A stretch of 64,000 bases of DNA from Rallus limicola (GCA_022605955.1 JAKCOZ010000003.1:45720761-45784760), one strand, 5' to 3'; positions 24,488-37,803 are shown, numbered from the stretch's first letter. Numbers and translations: made by a program. The notes: a model not told the origin generated them from the sequence alone.

Positions 24488-24750
24488 TCATAGAATCATT
24501 AAGGTTGGAAAAGACCGACCTCCAAGATCATCTAGTCCAGTGGTCCCCCTAACACCTGTATTACTTACCAAACCATAGCCTAAAGTACCTCATCCAACCT
24601 TTCCTTAAACACCCTGATGGTGACTCCACCACCTCCCTGGGCAACCTATTCCAATACATAACCACTCTTTCTGAGAAGAAATTTCTCCTAATTTCTAACC
24701 TCTGTTGCATACACCTTCATGAGGGGTATGTTCCAGCTGTGGACTCACTG
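24488..24750 (-). mobile_element. CR1 LINE 3' end, minus strand
   Basis: On the + strand it opens with the reverse complement of a CR1 terminus (ATCATAGAATCATTAAGGTTGG), then CATCTAGTCCAGTGGTCCCC, CACCACCTCCCTGGGCAACC and TCTGAGAAGAAATTTCTCCTAA. It is 5'-truncated and lies just downstream of the CRHBP poly(A) signals, facing the gene. Confidence 0.93.
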
Positions 24751-26350
24751 ACACCTTGCCCGTTTAAGGCTTTTGTGCCAGTTGTCCTGCTGACCCATAG
24801 TGGAGAGGTATATGCAAATGCAGATTAACATTTCCAGACCTTAGGGTCACCCAGAAGAGGAGTGTAAGCCTGGAGAGCACTAGGAAGCCCAGTGCAGCAG
24901 AGGACCAGAGTTGTGTCCTAGGTCAGAGGGAGGCACATGGACTGATTGATATGTGCTCAGGGAGTGCTACCTGGCAACAACAACAGCAAACTGTTCCTTC
25001 TCTATTGTTCAATTAACAGTCATCATTCATTAATCCAGCTGTATGCTTGAGATCTTCAGTGATCATTTCTGGCTGCTACAGTCTGTCACCAAGTGTCAAG
25101 TGTCTTGAGTATGGGGTGGTTCTGAAGTTACTTTTCCATAACCAAAGTGGGCAAAACCTACGGGATGCCTCAGACTCTACCTCTGTAGGGTTTTGGGGCC
25201 CTTGTTTTGGTGACTGATTTGTGAACAGTGGGATGTGTTTAGCAGCCTGGGTCAGACATGGGCAAGCATGTACAACCTGCAAGGCTCTGTTGATGGAAAA
25301 GGTTGGCATTATGGGAATGTTTCACTTTGTTAACAATACACAAATAAAAAATCAGACAAAATGGCTGCTGACTATTGGGGGAGGGGAGGAGTCAGTGAAA
25401 AGTAGCCTTTTTTTCCTGAGGAATCTCCAGTGACAGAGGATCTCAGTGCCCCAAAATCCCACTCAACTCATCCCTTCTATGTGCCTGTCATTGTCAGGGT
25501 GCCCCTAACCACATCCAGCCCAACCAGACTTTCCTGGGTACCCTTCAATGAACCAGGGAATGTTTCTGGACTGGGCAGCTTGAGATGAAGTTCAGGAGAT
25601 TCCATATTAGACCATACCTATCCAAATACCTTCCTGCAAACTAAGCTTGAGAGAGGGGCAGAGACCTTTAAAATGATGTTCCTTGGCCACCAAGAAGCAT
25701 GGGAGTAGTTGAAATATTAACAACATATTTCAGGTCCAAAGCCTCAAGACTACATCATCAAAGAAGACAGACTCACAGTCTCTTGCTTAGTGTAGCTTCA
25801 CAGCTCAATTTCCCACCTTCCAGCTTTATGAGGTACTCTTTTCCCAATTCCAACATGCCTTAAAAACCTCCAAAGCACCAAGGACTTATAGAAAATATGC
25901 TTAAGGATCAGATACTTGAGATTTCTCAATTGAGTATAGAGAAGTGAATCATATTACTAAGAAAAATGTTATAGATGAAGGTGAATGAAAACCAAGACTG
26001 TGTGAAGGACAGCACCATCTATTGCTATTGCTTCCTGCGTAACACTTGAGTATATGGTGGTTTCCTCAGAACTGGTTGTCACTTCACCTACTCCTTTTAA
26101 TCAACATAAATTTAGGTAGCACCATCAATGACATCACTCTCTTTGCTGCCTTGGAAAAACCCAGACTGCAGCCAGCTAGTCATTCTTTGGTCTGTGCTTC
26201 AAGCTCTACCTCATGCTAAAAAACACCAAAGAACATAGCTACTTCGATCGGTGTCCCTGCATTTACGGACCCCTCATCATTTCAGGAGTTACAGAACTTC
26301 AGTCACAAGTCAGCTCATAGATGTCAAAGTCACAATTCCTCCAGTATTTC
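24751..26350. other. Intergenic, nothing recognised
   Basis: No gene, array or repeat 3' end was identified between two CR1 copies. Confidence 0.45.
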
Positions 26351-27172
26351 AGAGAATCAGAGAATCATAGAATGTGTTAGGTCAGAAGGGACTTTTAAAG
26401 GTCATCTAGTCTATCTACCCTGCAGTAAGCAGGGACATCTTTAACTAGATCAGGTTGCTCAGATCTTCATCAAGCCTGACCTTGAATATCTCCAGGGATG
26501 GGGCCTCCACTACCTCTCTGGGCAACCTGTTCCAGTGTCTCACCACCCTCATAGTGAAGACCTTCTTCCTAATGCCTAGTCTAATCCTACCCTGCTCTAG
26601 TTTAAAATCCATTACCCCTTGTCCTATGACTCCATGCCTTTACAAGCAGTCCCTTCCCAGCTTTCCTGTAGGCCCCCTTTAGGTACTGGAAGGTGGCTAT
26701 AACACCTATCCTGAGCCTTCTCCGGGCTGAATAAGCCCAACTCTCTCCGCCTGTCTTCACAGGACAGATGCTCCAGCCCTCTGATCATCCTTGTGGCCCT
26801 CCTATGGACTTGCTCCAAGAGGTCCATGTCCTTCTTGTGCTGAGGGCTCCAGAGCTGGACACAGTACTCCAGGTGGGGTCTCATGAGAGCAAAGCAGAGC
26901 AGAGCAGAGCAGAGGGGAAGAATGACCTCTCTCAATCTGTTGGCCCCACTTCTTTTGATGCAGCCCAGGATGTGATTAGCCGTCTGGGCTGTGTGAACAC
27001 ATTGCTGGCTCATGTCCAGCTTTTCCTTCATCAGTACCCCCAGGTCTTTCTCTGCAGGGCTGCTCTCTATCACATCATCCCCCAGTTTGTATTCATAATG
27101 AGGATTGTCCCAACCCAAGTGCAGGACCTTGCACTTGTCCTTGCTCAACTTCACAAGGTTTGCACGGACACC
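26351..27172 (-). mobile_element. CR1 LINE, minus strand, with ORF2 C-terminal remnant
   Basis: The longest CR1 copy here, about 820 bases. The + strand starts with the inverted terminus AGAGAATCATAGAATG and includes CCTCTCTGGGCAACCTGTTC. Its minus strand keeps an open frame over 26624-27154 encoding the C-terminal part of CR1 ORF2, downstream of the reverse-transcriptase core. Visible pieces are KCKVLHLGWDNP, EKDLGVLM, RPHLEYCVQLWSPQHKKD, and RATRMIRGLEHLSCEDR. After SPEKAQD the frame departs from the usual RLRGDLI sequence, so the ORF is a damaged fragment. A short AGAGC tandem (about 26887-26915) lies inside. Confidence 0.95.
26624..27154 (-). pseudogene. CR1 ORF2 C-terminal fragment
   Basis: Open frame of 176 codons within the minus-strand CR1 copy. 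It resembles the region C-terminal to the reverse-transcriptase palm of CR1 ORF2 (KLSKDKCKVLHLG ... RPHLEYCVQLWSP ... DLLEQVHRRATRMIRGLEHL). It lacks the endonuclease and the catalytic reverse-transcriptase motifs and diverges near its C-terminus, so it cannot be an active enzyme. Confidence 0.9.
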
Positions 27173-30100
27173 CCTCTAATCAGTTTACTTCAGGAGAAGT
27201 AAGGAAATAAGTATCCTTGCAAGTGACAAGAAAGGAAACCAAATGAAAGAATGGAAAAAAGCAAAGGGGAAAAAAAATAAAGGAAACCTCCTTGCAAACC
27301 TGTAAAGAGGAAAAAAAACACACAAAAGCCAATCAAACAAGCAGAAATTTGTAAAAGGAATATAAAGAAAGCAGGATAAGAAATATGTTAATAACATGAA
27401 TATTTATTGAAAGAAGCAAGAAAAGAACTTATCAATTAACAAGATCGTAGCCTAGAGGCTTGCAAGAGCTGGAAAGCCAGCTAAGAATTAAAGAGAATCA
27501 CACCCCAAATAAGAAAAATGGAACAAAAGTCTTTGAAGAGGCACTGTATGCAAATGTTAGCTTTGAGAATAAATCATATGATGTCTGCCATAGCAAGCAA
27601 AATCACCAAAACTCACAATTAACATCAAAACCCATGAAATTGTCAAGAAAAGGTGAGAGTGAGAGGCTTAGTGCAGATTGATGTCTAAGAATGAACCACT
27701 TTTTAAAATCTTTTTGATTTGGCATCACCACTAACTTTCCCCTGAGGAAGTGATGTAAAAAGGTGGTACAGTACCACAACAGCACTACATAGCACAGGAG
27801 CATGATGCTAGATTTAGAAAGAAAAAACACTGAACACAAACTGACGGATCAGCCAACACTCAAGCAACAACTGAAAAACTCTTCAGTACCACAAAAACTA
27901 CAAAGGAACCTATAGTAAAAAACTGTTGTTTGCCAGGGCAGGGCAAAACCAACAATTCTTACTGGAATCTCAAACTTGGAAGATGGATACAGGACATGAA
28001 TCAGCTCACGCATTTTTGCACTAACATAAAATCCAGGGTGGCTGTTCAGAAAAAACTAATGCCATGAGTTACCCAGAGGGAGGCTGAATTTCCTACCTTA
28101 ATTAAGATTTAATGATTAAAAGTTTTCTACTTAAAGACTGTGCAATAAGTGACTGTCGTAAATGTTATTTCCATCTTTGCCAGGTATAAAGGAAATAAGT
28201 TCATAACAATTGCAGAGATTTATTGGAGGGTGGTATGTCTTTGCTGTTAAAATTACCCAGAAGAGAAGAAAATACTCTGAGGTAGTGGGAAAAAAGCTAG
28301 AGCATCTGTCTTGCAGAAGTGTCCCTGGGTATTTGAAAGAATTAGCTGAAATAACATTTGCCAAGATTTTTCTGGCAATAGAAAGGGGGACATTGTTATA
28401 GGACCTATTAACATGAAGCGTGTGTCAGTATCCATTAAAATAGGCCTTGATACAGGAGCAGATACAGGCTTGTTCAAGCTCATTGCAATTTTTAACACCA
28501 AAAAACTGTCCAGGAATTATTACTGCCTTTGGAGGTAAAACCTCAGCAAAGAAACTGTAACTTAGATTGATGAGAGTGAGATTTTACACTAATTTCTTGC
28601 TTTGTGAGGTGACCGTCTGTTTCCAAAATTAGATTCTTTGTTCTTATGGCAGTGACAAAGAAAATCACTGACTTCTGGGCAGTAATGTGTAATAATACGC
28701 GATAACTTTTAAAGCTAGAGTTGTTCTGCTAAACTAATGTTGATTTTTATCTTTCATGACTGACAATGAACATAAGCATTCAGATAGAGACAAGTGTGGT
28801 CTTTCTGAACAGAAGTCTAAACTACTTTTAAAAAAATCTTCTTAATATCTACTCTGCTAACATCAGTTCTACAAAATTGTGCCCTGCTTTCTCTGTAGAG
28901 GAGTTTTGATCAATAGTTAGGAAAGAGTCATCCAGAGGCTGAGGAAATGAGCTTTGCAGAATACATCAGGTACTTGATCATACTACCTGCTTCCTTCCGT
29001 GTAAATTCAATGTATACATCTCCAGAGCCATCCCACTGCACTGGCTTCACACATCAAGTGGATTTTACTCTACATACAGGGAGACCACGTTATTTTTTGC
29101 ACATAGGGTATACAATGCTCTGAAGTCTTGTTATCCCTCACTGGAATATACACAGCACCAATTATGTAACAGGGACCAAATTAAGTTTTAAGAGCTCAAA
29201 GAAATTTTACTTGCCTTCATGCAATGCACACTTCTTAGGACTTCATAGCTGTATTTACTCAGTTCTAAACACAAGCTAAATTATACTTCAAGGAAGTGAT
29301 TCATTATAGTCATTTTTATTCAGAGCCTCATTACTTCTGGTATCTGAGTAACTTTCTTGTTGATAAATTGACAGAGTTTTCACTTTTTTCCCCACTTCGC
29401 TTCTTATCTTTAAAGATCAGCAACAACTAATCATAGCAACTATGGATTTTGTACGCACATCATTTCCTATTAAGGGAAATGCAGTGTATTACACGTGAGT
29501 CACTACAAAATGAAGTTTTCTGTTCTTTTGAATAAAATGATATTCATGGTACCGTGCTGCTGCAAATTACCATCAAACCATCAATTACAGTGTTGACTAA
29601 TAGTTTTTTTATAACTTTGCCCCTCAACAGGAAAGCAAGCAGTTTTATAACTAAAATTTTCCTTTCATTTGTACACTGGTCCTCAGTGCCCTCATCAGGA
29701 CTCACACAGTGTTTTGAAGGACCCAAGCACATCCTTCAGGCCAAGCATGTAAGGCCCACTTCATACTGGACATGTTGCTCACAAAGGCCCCACCACTCAC
29801 CATTCCACCCTGGGGCTGGTGCTTAGAGGTTTTCCAACGCAGCACACTCCTTGGTAGCAACCTCCTTCCTGGAGCTGAGACACTCAGAGCTGAAGGAGAA
29901 AGAACTTCTGCCCTACAAGCTCACAAACACAGCCTCCCAGCTCTTCTCCATCTCTGCTGTCACACTCCTGTCTCTGTCTTGCCCAGGGCCCTGGTGCCCC
30001 ATGGCTGGAGACTGCAGCATTACAGCCTCACACCTCCCAAGGTGAGTCTGAGTGAACTGTTGTCATGTAAGGGCAGTCTCAGCTAGTCTCCCACCAAAGA

Positions 30101-31934
30101 TGTCCAGGCTGAGCTTCCCCCTGCCCTGGGACACTCCCCATGGCTGGTGGTGAGGAGGTGCTTGGGGAGGGCTCTCCTTTGTGCATGAGAGAAGCAGGGG
30201 CCACCCTAACATCCAATCTGGCCATCAGAGCCTGCTGGCTACCGCATGTACTTTGGGCACATGCAGCTACAGGCAGGCAGTGGCATGTATTTAAATAAAA
30301 CATTATGTAAAGCTCAGTTATTAAAACAATCTGAGGCAATAATAAAGGGTACGACTGAGTATTTATCACACACAAAAATAAAAATTACAGAATCATCACA
30401 GTGGAGATAAAATATCACAATAATTTCTCTGAAGAAAAATTACTCTGCCTTTTGAAACCTCAGCTTTAATTAACTGACAGATATCAGCAAGTACCTTCAG
30501 TGCAGCAGAGCTGGCTGAACTCAGACACGAAAGCTGGGTGATGATAACAACTCCTTCTGACATTTTGTTCTGGCTCCAGAGCTTCAGTTAGGCCTTTGGG
30601 GAACTTGCTGAGAGTCTCAGCTGATCCCACCTTGCTGTTCACAAACCATTTCTTGTGGTGAGAAGTTGCAGAAGGTGCATGAACCAACAGGAGCTGGAGA
30701 CATGCAGCTCCACAACCTGCAACTGCCACCAACTGCAAGCCAAACCAGGCACCTTCTGATACCGGGGTAGATAGGTATGGATCTTGCAGATCCCCAAAAG
30801 CCCTTCAGTATGGAGCTGGGTTTCTGAGAAAACAATTAAAATCTAACCTCTTTGGAAAGGTTTCACAAGCTTTTGAATTTGGAAATCTATATTTACAAGG
30901 TAAATATACTTTTCCAGTGACTTTTATGGGCCCAAGTACTACAAACACCAGATAACACAACAAGCAGGTTCAAAGCCCTATGTTGTAGCTTCTGTGAAGA
31001 TACAACACTCCACAAAATGAGCAACATCTCAAAGTAGCTATTGATTTCAAACCCCCAAATTATGGTGCTTTGTAAACCAAGCTTTAAGCTGAGAACGTCT
31101 TGGAGAAGGTCCAAACACAGACCCAAGTTTCTGCTTTCTCTTAAAATTATTTTTGTTTTGAAATCTGGCTCTGTTGCAAGGCAAAGGAGATTGATAAGAC
31201 ATGCTTCTAACTCTGCCATAATTTAATTAAAGTAAATTCTCTTTCAGTCCCACAAGACACAACTATTAATTGGAAGCCAAACTGAAGTGTCCCAAATTAA
31301 GAGATAGCCAAATGGGGTCTCCGACTGTTTAATTAGTCAAGCTCCAGCCTCACCTTGGGGAATGTGGAGGCAGTTTCTTATCGTACAAGAGATCCTGCAT
31401 CTTCATGCTGTTCCAAGCTCCTAGGTTGAGCTGAAGCTTTGAGAAGCAGCAACATTACTGGCATTACTGGTGAAAAAAAAGTCCTCTTAAAGTAAACTGT
31501 GTTCCTTTAATTAGGGGAGATGATAGAAACTAGAAAAAAAAAAGCAGTTTAGAGGCAGGAAGAGTTAGATTCTCAAAATAAAGGGCAGAGAAGTAGTAAA
31601 TCTGGGAAGCTTTACAGAGCCACCCCTGCAAAATAGAGTCCATTCTTAATGCAACTGATGCACACATTTATCATGTAATTACATTAAAACATGCAGAGGT
31701 CTTTAGAAGGAGCTAGTTTTTGGCTGATCTATTTATGTCTACAGCATTAATAGCCCTACCTGTCCAAATACAGTATTTTTAATGTTAGAGATTGATTCTT
31801 CACAAAACAGAGCAATTGTTGTGTTTACTATCACAATTTGGTTGGTTTGAACTCAGGTAATGTGTTTCTTATTGTAAAAATAAGAAACCTGCTCATTCTC
31901 TGCCCATCAGAGCTGTCAATTTCTACAGTCAGTG
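27173..31934. other. Intergenic, nothing recognised
   Basis: AT-rich (27.2-29.6 kb) then mixed composition. Short purine-rich, A-rich stretches occur near 27.2-27.4 kb. No conserved protein, RNA gene or repeat terminus was identified. Confidence 0.45.
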
Positions 31935-32588
31935 GATGAGACACCCAAGATGATCCACCAATGTGCAATCCCAACACAGAAAGCCAACTGTACCTTGAAC
32001 TGCATCAAAAGCAGCATGAGCAGCAGGTCGAGGGCAGTGACTCTGCCCCTCTACTCTGCTCTCCTGAGACCCCACCTGAAGTGCTGCACCCAGCCCTGGG
32101 GCCTTCAAGTACAAGACTGGCATGGAGCTGTTGGAGTGAGTCAAGAGGAGGGCCACATAGATGATGAGAGGCCTGGAACACCTCTCCTACAAAGACAGGG
32201 TGAGAGAGTTGGACTTGTTCAGCCTGGAGAAGACTTAGGGAAGACCCGATAGCAGCCTTCCAATACCTGGAGCTGGAGAGGGACTGTTTACAAGAGCGTG
32301 GAGTGACAGGACAAGGGCTAATGTGTTTAAACTAAAATAATGTACATTTACATTAGGTATCAGGAAAAAATTCTTCCCTGTGAGGGTGGTGAGGCACTGG
32401 AACAGGTTTCCCAGAAAAGTGGTGCCTGCCCCCTCCCTGACAGTGTTCAAGGCCAGGTTGGATGGAGCTTTGGGCAGGCTGGTCTAGTGCAGACTGTCCC
32501 TGCCCATGGCAGGGGCATTGTAACTAGATGGCCTTTAAGGTCCCTTCCAACCCAAACCATTCTGTGATTCTGTGATTCTGTGCTTCCA
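31935..32588 (+). mobile_element. CR1 LINE, + strand, 5'-truncated
   Basis: Carries the end of ORF2 in broken frames (CTGCATCAAAAGCAGCATG, GAGACCCCACCTGAAGTGCTG, GGAGCTGTTGGAGTGAGTC, CTTGTTCAGCCTGGAGAAG). The CR1 3'UTR follows (GTGAGGGTGGTGAGGCACTGG, AAGGCCAGGTTGGATGGAGC) and ends in ATTCTGTGATTCTGTGATTC. Reading frames are interrupted, so it is a fossil copy. Confidence 0.95.
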
Positions 32589-35068
32589 TGATCCAATCTA
32601 AAACGAAGGATGGGCTAGACCAAATCCTAGGGAAATTGCCCCAGTGGGTTTGGCTTGTTCTCATTATAAGCCATCTTAATTCAGGAACATGACCTATCAG
32701 AATTTGTTCCCTTCTCTAGGCTTTTTATGGACCGTTCTTAACTGTCTTAGCAGGGAAAAGTGAGGCAGGAGAGGAAAGTTCTGTCATGTGTATTTGCATA
32801 CTTTACAGAGGACACAACAAAGTCAAGTAGATTTTGGAGCCTGCACTGCATCAAATGCAAAAGGAAATCAATTGGAAAAGGCCAGACTAGTTCATCATAA
32901 CCCAGGGGTACGATTATATTACTACACAGATGCTGTAGACCCCATCATTGAAAAGTCAGCAGTTCTCCCACCAACTTCGGAACAACTGTCACAAAAACTG
33001 GAGCACTGCTTAACACTGGATAATAAGACCACACAAATACATCATACATGCACTCATTTTCTTGTACAATTGATTAATTCCTATGCATAATTAGTTATTG
33101 ATTACATATGGATTAACTACAAATTCCTAGACAGCTTACTGTTAATCACTGTTATTTTTCATATTGGGACATGGTTTCTTTGGTGTTTTCTGCCTCACAG
33201 AGGTGTGGAATAGCATGCAGTAAGCTCTCAAACCTCAAAACTGGAGTGCAACTAAATGCAGTTAACTTCACCAAAAAACCAAAAGCAGACACCACAGCCA
33301 AACTAGCACATGTTCATCACAAAAACAGGAGCGGAGCAGCCTGATCTAGTGCACACAGCACACACCCTGTGCAGATTGCATGCTGGTTTTCAAACATCAT
33401 CAGAACATCTGCAAGGGAGATTAGTGGGAAGGTTCATGGTGGAGAAGGTAAAGATGAAATAACAGCTACAGGGAAATCCTGGGTTTTCTTTTTATAAAAA
33501 GGAGAACCTTTACCTTCAGTGAGATGGGGTCACGTGCAAATGATAGTCCTTTGCTGGGAGCCTTGCAGGGATGTCTGGTCCCATGGACAACAGCTGTGTG
33601 TTCACTGCAGTCCCCAGCCTCACATAACTGTTCTGGGTGGAAAGTACTTCAGCAGATCATCTGGGCACATGCTTCATAGCTGCACGAAGTTGTTCAGGGT
33701 CTTGGCCCAGTAGAGGCTGGAGTACCTACCTCATAGGCAGAGAGGCCAGAACCTGGCTGCTCAGCACTGTCTGGTCCCTCCTGTTGTTTCCTAGGTCTAA
33801 AACATCCTCTCCATGACAAGGCTGATAGGGAACCAGTGAATGTGGCAGGCACCCTGTCCAATGCCAAAGATCGCACCAGACTGCTGCCATCCTGGCATCA
33901 CAGAGATGATTTTCCTATCAAAGCAGATAGGAAACAATGGTGTCCCTGGGGAGCTTCAACATGAAGAAAGGCAGTCTACCAGAGGGGTTAGACTTCTGGT
34001 GCAAGCATAATGACCATTTCAGTGGGACCTCAACTTTGGCATCCTAATGAAGGATGGGAACTGGATGCTGACAGTGATACTATCACACCACGTGCTAATC
34101 AAAGACTGTGGGAAGGGGTTTCCTGTCTGTAGTGATCACTGGAGTGATGCCACAGCTGGAAGATGTGCTCTGAATCAAGGCTATCTCAAGATCCATCTCA
34201 CTCAATGATCTGCTTAATTGGAGACACCCATGGTGTCAGAGCCCTCTCACTGTTTGGAAGGGAGAAGCAGTGTCTGGGAACTGCCGCTTAGGTGTCTCTG
34301 AAGCAGTTATCCAAAATGGATCAGGTGAGTCACCAAAAACAGTCTTTTTGGCTCTGCTGACCAGGGGATCCAGGATCCTCAACTGAATCGCAGGTGTCCT
34401 TGTTTCTCCACGTGCTCTGGAGGTGTTACTCAGTTAAGCCACAGAGATGTTTCAGATCCAGTCAGCAGATGATAAGCAAGTTTCTACTCAGCCATAATAA
34501 TTAAAGCATTTAGTCACCATTTCTCCTACACATTCACTTTCACTGTTTTAAGGAAAACTATTCCAGACTGAGATTTTTGGAAAATATTGCCTGGGTCGAA
34601 ACCTACAAGGGAGTATTGAAATCTCTGAAAAAGGAATGGGAAATGCTGCGCAGTCTGTGACTGCATATCCTCTATAGGAATGGAGGGTTAACAGTTTTCT
34701 GAGAAGAGAAGCCTAAAGAAAGGGTATTGCGCATACATAGAACAAGAGAACTTACGTAAATTCAAAGCGATGTTCTATTTTTGCTGCTGTTAATTAAACG
34801 TTATCTTGCGTGCTTCATGCTTACAAATCACTTCAGCTATTGTCAGATCTTAAGTAGTTTCCCTTCATTTCTTCTTCTTCAATGAAACCAATTTGAAAGT
34901 CTCTTTCAGTGATTTGCTTTTAATTGGAAAGGACTCCCAAATGCAAGACCGAACAATGTGGTCACTGATGTGCATTGATACTGATAAAGCATTATTTGCC
35001 AAGTCTGTGTTTAAAAGGGAACATCTGACTGGAATCTGCAGCATCATTTATTTTCACCCTTTTGCTTT
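32589..35068. other. Intergenic, contains an unidentified segment at 33.5-34.4 kb
   Basis: No recognised gene. 33510-34400 is compositionally distinct (more GC, long open stretches in several frames on both strands, broken by stops after about 33.96 kb). It could be an old repeat or decayed retrocopy, but I could not assign a parent. Confidence 0.4.
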
Positions 35069-35081
35069 CCCCCCCCCCCCC
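35069..35081 (+). repeat. Poly(C) run
   Basis: Thirteen consecutive C residues, at the 3' edge of a pyrimidine-rich stretch. Homopolymers of this length are prone to length variation and sequencing error. Confidence 0.9.
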
Positions 35082-35235
35082 AAGATCGGGTAAACCTCAG
35101 GAGTGGTGTGGGCAGCAAGCTCGGGGATTCTGCCGGCAAGCACAGAGACCCCAAACTACCCTAGCACTATGAGGTGCTAGGAGCCTCCATAAACACACCA
35201 GCACCCGAGGCCAGTGGGTGAGTTTTGTTCATATC

Positions 35236-35262
35236 ATCTCATCATCATCATAATTATCATCC
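35236..35262 (+). repeat. Short imperfect ATC trinucleotide repeat
   Basis: ATC units (ATCATCTCATCATCATCAT) followed by AATTATCAT, an imperfect microsatellite. Confidence 0.75.
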
Positions 35263-37735
35263 CCTTGTGATGGTGGATACTGGGTCAAGGGGTGGAGAGA
35301 GGAGAGGTTCTATAATTTTTTTCCTGGCTTAAAGAAGCAAGGAAATAGTAGCTTCGACTGCTCTGCTGAGCTGTCGGGGGGTGCTAGTGACTGAGGCTAT
35401 TCTCTGTCTGCTCTTCCTCCTTTTGCCTGTTCCAGGTGTGTGTCCAACACTCCTCTGTGCCACTCACCTGGCGAACCTGTCATATCAGTTCTCTGCTGAG
35501 CCAGGAAATGATTCAGATGGTGAAGGACCCAGTGAGCCGCTGCAAGCCAGATGCAGGCACAGGCAACTGAGGCTGGGATGGGGTGGAAATGCCATCTCCC
35601 CTTTCCAGCAGTGGAAAGAGCTGCCCAAGCCCTTCCTGGTTTGTTGGGAAGAACAGGGAACAACAACTAATTAACAATCCGGTAGCACTTTGGGACCACA
35701 CAGTGGGACAACGTGTGAGACAGAAGTTTGTAAGTGGAACATGTTAAAGGAGATGACTTTCCCTTGCAAGCCTTGGAGCAGAGACTGGGCATTAGCAATC
35801 TGTATGTTTTCGTTTTCTTTGGTATTAATATCTAGGAAAAAGACTCAGAATCAACATCCCTCTCATTCTCTGTTTATGTGCCCTTCTCAGGAAAACTAGA
35901 AAAACAAGGAGCAACTTCGAGCTCTAAACTGCAGATTACCATGAGGCAAATGGCCCCACTGAGAAATGGCATATTAACTGTGTCCTGATGTTGCACACCT
36001 TTAAGAAGAGCTATCAAGTGGCATGATCTTAATTGAGCATTGGAAATAGGTCTCTTGTTCTAGCTAATGTTGTTTCTGGATTAATAGCACTCTTTAACAG
36101 TTTATCTGGTCTTTTTAAATAAAAGCATAGTAATTATTCTTTTTCTTTTTTGCAGGACTGCCATGGAGTATTTTCAACCCCAGTAATATTATTCAGTGAT
36201 AATTCTAATTACACAGATAGCTAAAAGGCCACCCAGTCAGTTTTCATTAGAAATTGAAGCAGTCCCTTCACTTGTCTTTTCCAAATTGTCTTTATTAGCC
36301 TTTATTGTCCACACAGGTTCCAGTGCACAAAGAACTCAATGGTCATGTAGGTCCTGCCTGTAGTGAGTGCTGCTGTGGGAGCAGAAACGCTTAGCTCCTC
36401 ATGGACTTAGCACCCAGTGAGACCTTGCTCTGTCTGACTCAGCTGCTATTACTCACTCCTCTCTGTTAAGGGATTAGTCCCACCTCTGGTTTACCACAGT
36501 TTCCCACTGCTACTTACATAAACCATTTTTTATCCCACTGGTATTTGTATTTTCAACATTGTCTGTTAAATAACGAAAAATAAATTAGTCTTTAATAGGG
36601 ACCCTGGCAAGGGCCCAAAATCTCCCACCCTTCTTCCTTCCCTGCCGACTCAAAGAGAATGAGCCCAGGGATACAAAGTGTGATCATCCTTCAGCTGTAA
36701 TGGTATTTTTTCAGTCCATTTATTTTTGCTGACACTTGGATAAAGTGGAAGAAGCTAGGACTTTAAGATACTGGAGTCCAACAGTACAGGACTTCATTTT
36801 TATTAGCAAGGATGCTTCAGATAGGAAACACAGTATTAATACATGCCAAAGCCTGCCTTCATATCCATCAAGTAAGGTAACTGCTAGATAGGACAATCTG
36901 TGGGCCAAAACTGTAGACTGACATATAGCTATACCTTGGTGAGCAAAACAATTTTCCCTTTTTAGGATATCCCGTTAAGTGCACAAAGCAGGAGGATGTG
37001 TGAATGGGATGGCAGGGATATCTTATCCTGGTGGTTGACTCTTGGGATTCACTGGCAATAATTATATCATTTAATTAGGGCATTCCAGGGACTGAACAGA
37101 GCTGACCTACTGTTGTCCTCTGTTCTGGACTGGATGTATTCAGTATAAAATCTGGGCATGTTTCAAAGGACAGTTTCTTCCAGGGACTGGTCTTCCCGAG
37201 GCAGCATGGACAGGCTGGCAAGGAACTAGCTTATCCTGCAAAAATTGGTTTCCAGACAGGGTCTGTAACCTCAGATGTCCCTCACGCACCACCTTTGGGA
37301 GCTGTAAATCCATGTTAAGATTGCAGGCCAAATTAACATGCCCAGTAGTAAAACAGAAAGCAAACGTGCCTGAAAGATGTCACCCAGGTCAGTAAGAGGT
37401 GCTACCTACATGCTGTCCCATCTCTGCTGTTACCTTTATACCAGCCTTGCTGAGAATGCTGCAGCAGCTGATGTCATGTGCTGAGACACATATGTAAAAT
37501 GTGGTGGTGGGATACCTGATACACTCTGGAGAAGTCACTGAGCCCCAAGAGCTGGACATCCAGGTGGCCTGCTCCAGTCTTGGACCTTCCACACCAGAAA
37601 TGACCAAACAAAGCTACCCAGAACTGGCCACTATAGTCAGCAAGACACTGCCAGCTCATCTGTAGACAGCAGTATCCTCAACAGGATGGGAGATCTGAAT
37701 CACCCTTCTCACAGATCTTTTTTTCTTAATCACAT
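35263..37735. other. Intergenic, nothing recognised
   Basis: No coding, RNA or repeat signal I can support. ORFs of 60-100 codons occur in several frames without family resemblance. Confidence 0.45.
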
Positions 37736-37803
37736 TCCTCTTTCCTTTCTTTTTCTTTTTTCTTTTATTTTCTTTTTTCTTCCCCCCCTTTTTTTTTTCT
37801 TCT
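37736..37803 (+). repeat. Polypyrimidine tract
   Basis: About 68 bases of T and C with a single A (TTTTATTTT), including runs of seven C and ten T. Such mirror-rich purine/pyrimidine tracts can form triplex DNA; here only the composition is shown. Confidence 0.85.

Noticed and set aside
32788..33090. 100-codon ORF after a CR1 copy
   Set aside because: The translation has no recognised motif, and nothing supports expression.
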